6,220 bases of DNA, from positions 1 to 6,220 of the forward strand of contig JAAXVQ010000128.1 of assembly GCA_013335425.1 (NCBI GenBank). The letters are read 5' to 3'. Under the pieces are notes generated by a model. The model searched no databases. It was not told where the DNA came from and worked only from the letters and a program-made list of their open reading frames with translations. The translations under genes and the position numbers were made by a program. Position 1 is the first letter of the stretch. Each line of letters opens with the position of its first letter. The DNA comes from Candidatus Firestoneibacteriota bacterium. GTDB taxonomy: Bacteria > Oederibacteriota > JAAXVQ01. Positions 4,543 through 6,220 of the stretch are shown piece after piece.

Positions 4543-5721
4543 TTAAAAATCCCATTGGACCTGCAGCATCCCCAAGTCCGACCCCGGAAAGACATGCTGT
4601 TGGTTGTCCAACACCAAAGCCGTATAAACGGCGACCATTTTCCAATTGCGGGCCACGTGCCACGTGACCCCGCCGGTTAGGGCCTGATACCACCGATTGG
4701 GGACGTGGGTGCCGTCGGCATAATCCGTGATGGCTTCTTCCCAGCGCGCGGTCAGGTCCAGGGGCAGGCCGAATTCGGCGAATTCCAAGATGCCGGTGGC
4801 ATAATAACCCTGCGCTCGGCGGGCGTCCATGCGGCGGGAGACCGCCTCGCCTTTGACCACGGCATTGTTCATGCGCAGGGTGATGTCCGCGCCTTCCACC
4901 CACACGACGCCTTTGTCGCCCAAGTCTTGGGTCGAGAGCGCCAGGTCCGGGCGTGAAGCCAAATCGCCCGGGACGCCCACGGGCATATAGGTTTCGGCCC
5001 GGCGTTTAAAGTGATTGGCACCGTAGGAAAAAGAGACGCCGAACGTTACCCGGTTTTTCAGATCTTCGAATTCCAAGCGGTTGTCGCATCCCAAGCGGAG
5101 CATGACTTGGGTGGGGGAGCGGCTTTGAATATCGTAGCCGTTGCCCAACACCACCGCGCCTTGCACCAGCGGCGAGAAACCGGCGAACCCCGGTGCCGGG
5201 GTCCAATCACAGCGTACCCCGTAGTCGCGGTCCCCCACGAAGTTGAAGCCCAGGGGATTGACCCAGCCGTAATTGCCGAAGCCGTAAATAAGCGGACGTT
5301 CCGTCAGGTCCATATCACCGGTCGAAGTCTGGGGATCCAGGCCGAAGGGCACGCGGAAACGTCCGGCTTTTACGCTCCAGCCGTCCGGCCTTTCCCAGGC
5401 CGCATAGATGTCCTTGAACGATGTCTTATAACCGTCCGCGCCCGCGCTGGTTACCAGGCGCCATCCCTGCCAGGGAAGTCGGGACTTAAGTTTGAATTCC
5501 AGGTTCTGGATCAGGGCTTGGTTGCCGGCTTCACCCCCGGCACGGGCGCCTTGGTCGTTGAGTTCGCCCCCCGGCGTTTGGGCGTTGTAAAAAAAACCCA
5601 AGGCGCGTCCCTGCATATACCCTGAAAAATCCCAAGCGGACAAGAACCCCGCCTCAGAGCCCCAGGCGGAGACACACAGGGCCAGCGCCAGGGCGGGGCC
5701 AAATGTTTTCAATAGCGCCAT
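4543..5721 (-). CDS. Outer-membrane porin, probable phosphate-selective OprO/OprP family
   Basis: The 392-residue product starts with a signal peptide (MALLKTFGPALALALCVSA, cleavage near residue 19-24) and then shows alternating beta-strand patterns to a terminal Trp-Asp-Phe, typical of outer-membrane barrels with a C-terminal aromatic. The segment FKDIYAAWERPDGWSVKAGRFRVPFG (102-127) matches the Porin_O_P pattern in which a strand with LKDAY-like sequence leads to a GxFKxPFG turn. LTERPLIYGFG (139-149) matches the following conserved ER(S/P)L region. A length near 390 fits this family. An upstream in-frame extension exists, but it overlaps the PAP2 gene and reads Gly/Arg-rich out-of-frame sequence, so the ATG at 5721 is chosen. 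That ATG lies inside the last codons of the PAP2 gene (13-bp overlap) with AGGTGG upstream, suggesting translational coupling. Phosphate or polyphosphate selectivity is inferred from family and neighbour. The basic residues lining the OprP channel cannot be assigned by eye. Other porin families remain possible. Confidence 0.75.
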   Translation of the reverse strand: MALLKTFGPALALALCVSAWGSEAGFLSAWDFSGYMQGRALGFFYNAQTPGGELNDQGARAGGEAGNQALIQNLEFKLKSRLPWQGWRLVTSAGADGYKTSFKDIYAAWERPDGWSVKAGRFRVPFGLDPQTSTGDMDLTERPLIYGFGNYGWVNPLGFNFVGDRDYGVRCDWTPAPGFAGFSPLVQGAVVLGNGYDIQSRSPTQVMLRLGCDNRLEFEDLKNRVTFGVSFSYGANHFKRRAETYMPVGVPGDLASRPDLALSTQDLGDKGVVWVEGADITLRMNNAVVKGEAVSRRMDARRAQGYYATGILEFAEFGLPLDLTARWEEAITDYADGTHVPNRWYQALTGGVTWHVARNWKMVAVYTALVLDNQQHVFPGSDLGMLQVQWDF

Positions 5722-6220
5722 GAGACCACCACCTGGGCGCCGTTGTCCAAGGGCACAGCCGTAAAGCGGATGGCCGGTTCCTGCGCGGCGGCTTGAGCGT
5801 GCAGGGCTACGACGGTATAACCGATCAAGGTGCCTAGGCCCGCGCCCGCAATGGTGTCCGCCGGCCAATGCGCCTGGTTGTACACGCGTGAGTACGCCAC
5901 CAGCGCCGCCAAGGGAAAAGCCAGCCATTCCGCCTGATAGGCATGCCCTAAAATCGCCGCCGTGCTAAACGCGCTCATAGCGTGCCCCGAGGCAAAGCTG
6001 GAGTCTCCGAACGAACCGGTAAACCAATGGCGGGCGGTTTCGTCCGCACCCGGGCGGGAGGCGGAAAATGCCCACTTGACCAGCGTGGCGACCACGGCCA
6101 CGTCGATCTGGCCTTCCACGGCTTGCGCCGCCGCCTGCTGGTCGCGTGCGGATCCGAATTGGTAGAGCGCGGCCATGGCCCCGACTTCGAACCAACCGTC
6201 GCCGCAGAGCGTGGCCACGG
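5709..6220 (-). CDS. PAP2-superfamily phosphatase, 5' end outside the window
   Basis: The visible 169 C-terminal residues contain the full phosphatidic acid phosphatase type 2 signature: K-x6-RP as KWAFSASRP, motif two as FASGHA (Ala where the consensus PSGH has Pro), and motif three SR-x5-H-x3-D as SRVYNQAHWPAD. Catalytic histidines are therefore His79 and His117 in the numbering of the visible part, with Arg111 and Asp121. Enzymes of this family hydrolyse phosphate monoesters of lipids or soluble substrates, usually on the periplasmic side. Hydrophobic segments around residues 86-108 and 125-140 fit membrane helices of the PAP2 fold. The C-terminus RFTAVPLDNGAQVVVSWRY looks like a beta-hairpin extension. 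The GTG at 6218 is only the first complete codon in the window; the frame remains open beyond the edge, so this is not taken as the start. It overlaps the porin gene by 13 bp. The exact substrate (lipid phosphate, undecaprenyl pyrophosphate or phosphomonoester) is unknown. Confidence 0.88.
   Translation of the reverse strand, partial: VATLCGDGWFEVGAMAALYQFGSARDQQAAAQAVEGQIDVAVVATLVKWAFSASRPGADETARHWFTGSFGDSSFASGHAMSAFSTAAILGHAYQAEWLAFPLAALVAYSRVYNQAHWPADTIAGAGLGTLIGYTVVALHAQAAAQEPAIRFTAVPLDNGAQVVVSWRY

Noticed and set aside
5011..5625. Plus-strand 204-codon frame opposite the porin gene
   Set aside because: It is antisense to a well-supported porin and has no recognisable features.
5722..5928. 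A 69-codon N-terminal extension of the porin reading frame
   Set aside because: It overlaps the well-supported PAP2 gene out of frame and would bury the signal peptide internally.

Overview
This window is GC-rich bacterial DNA from a diderm: it has a signal-peptide-bearing outer-membrane beta-barrel with a terminal aromatic residue. No gene fixes a taxon. It reads like an uncultured or metagenome-derived contig, and it appears to be made of two compositionally different parts that meet near position 873-881.

Left part (1 to about 880, all minus strand): the end of a peptide-type ABC transporter operon in the order permease tail, first ATPase (29-826), second ATPase (only its first nine codons, 28-1). 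The genes overlap or abut as in a dpp/opp operon. Only about 20 C-terminal codons of the permease are present. Upstream of them the permease-like sequence stops abruptly. This part uses ATA for 12 of 21 isoleucines and AGA/AGG for about half of its arginines.

Junction and control region (about 880-1074): no credible complete gene. It holds an intrinsic-terminator-like hairpin with a T6 tract on the plus strand (941-970), short direct repeats, and then a good promoter (TTGGTT, 16 bp, TATAAT) with a strong Shine-Dalgarno sequence serving the next gene.

Right part (about 880-6220): a plus-strand gene (1075-3267) for a large unrecognised single-pass membrane protein. It has a helical N-terminal domain, a disordered Ala/Pro/Glu linker of more than 400 residues with a basic patch and 13-residue tandem repeats, a transmembrane helix, a coiled coil and a C-terminal fibronectin-III-like domain. 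Convergent to it are three minus-strand genes: a PAP2-family phosphatase (5' end outside the window), a porin of probable OprO/OprP (phosphate/polyphosphate-selective) type overlapping it by 13 bp, and, 86 bp further on, a DUF362 protein with two [4Fe-4S] motifs. Across the four right-hand genes ATA makes up only about 2 of 34 isoleucine codons, so they share a codon style the left part lacks.

The PAP2-porin pair is probably co-translated and suggests phosphate-ester hydrolysis coupled to outer-membrane uptake, but this is inference. The most notable items are the apparent join between two genomes (assembly chimera or recent transfer) and the unusual architecture of the 730-residue membrane protein.
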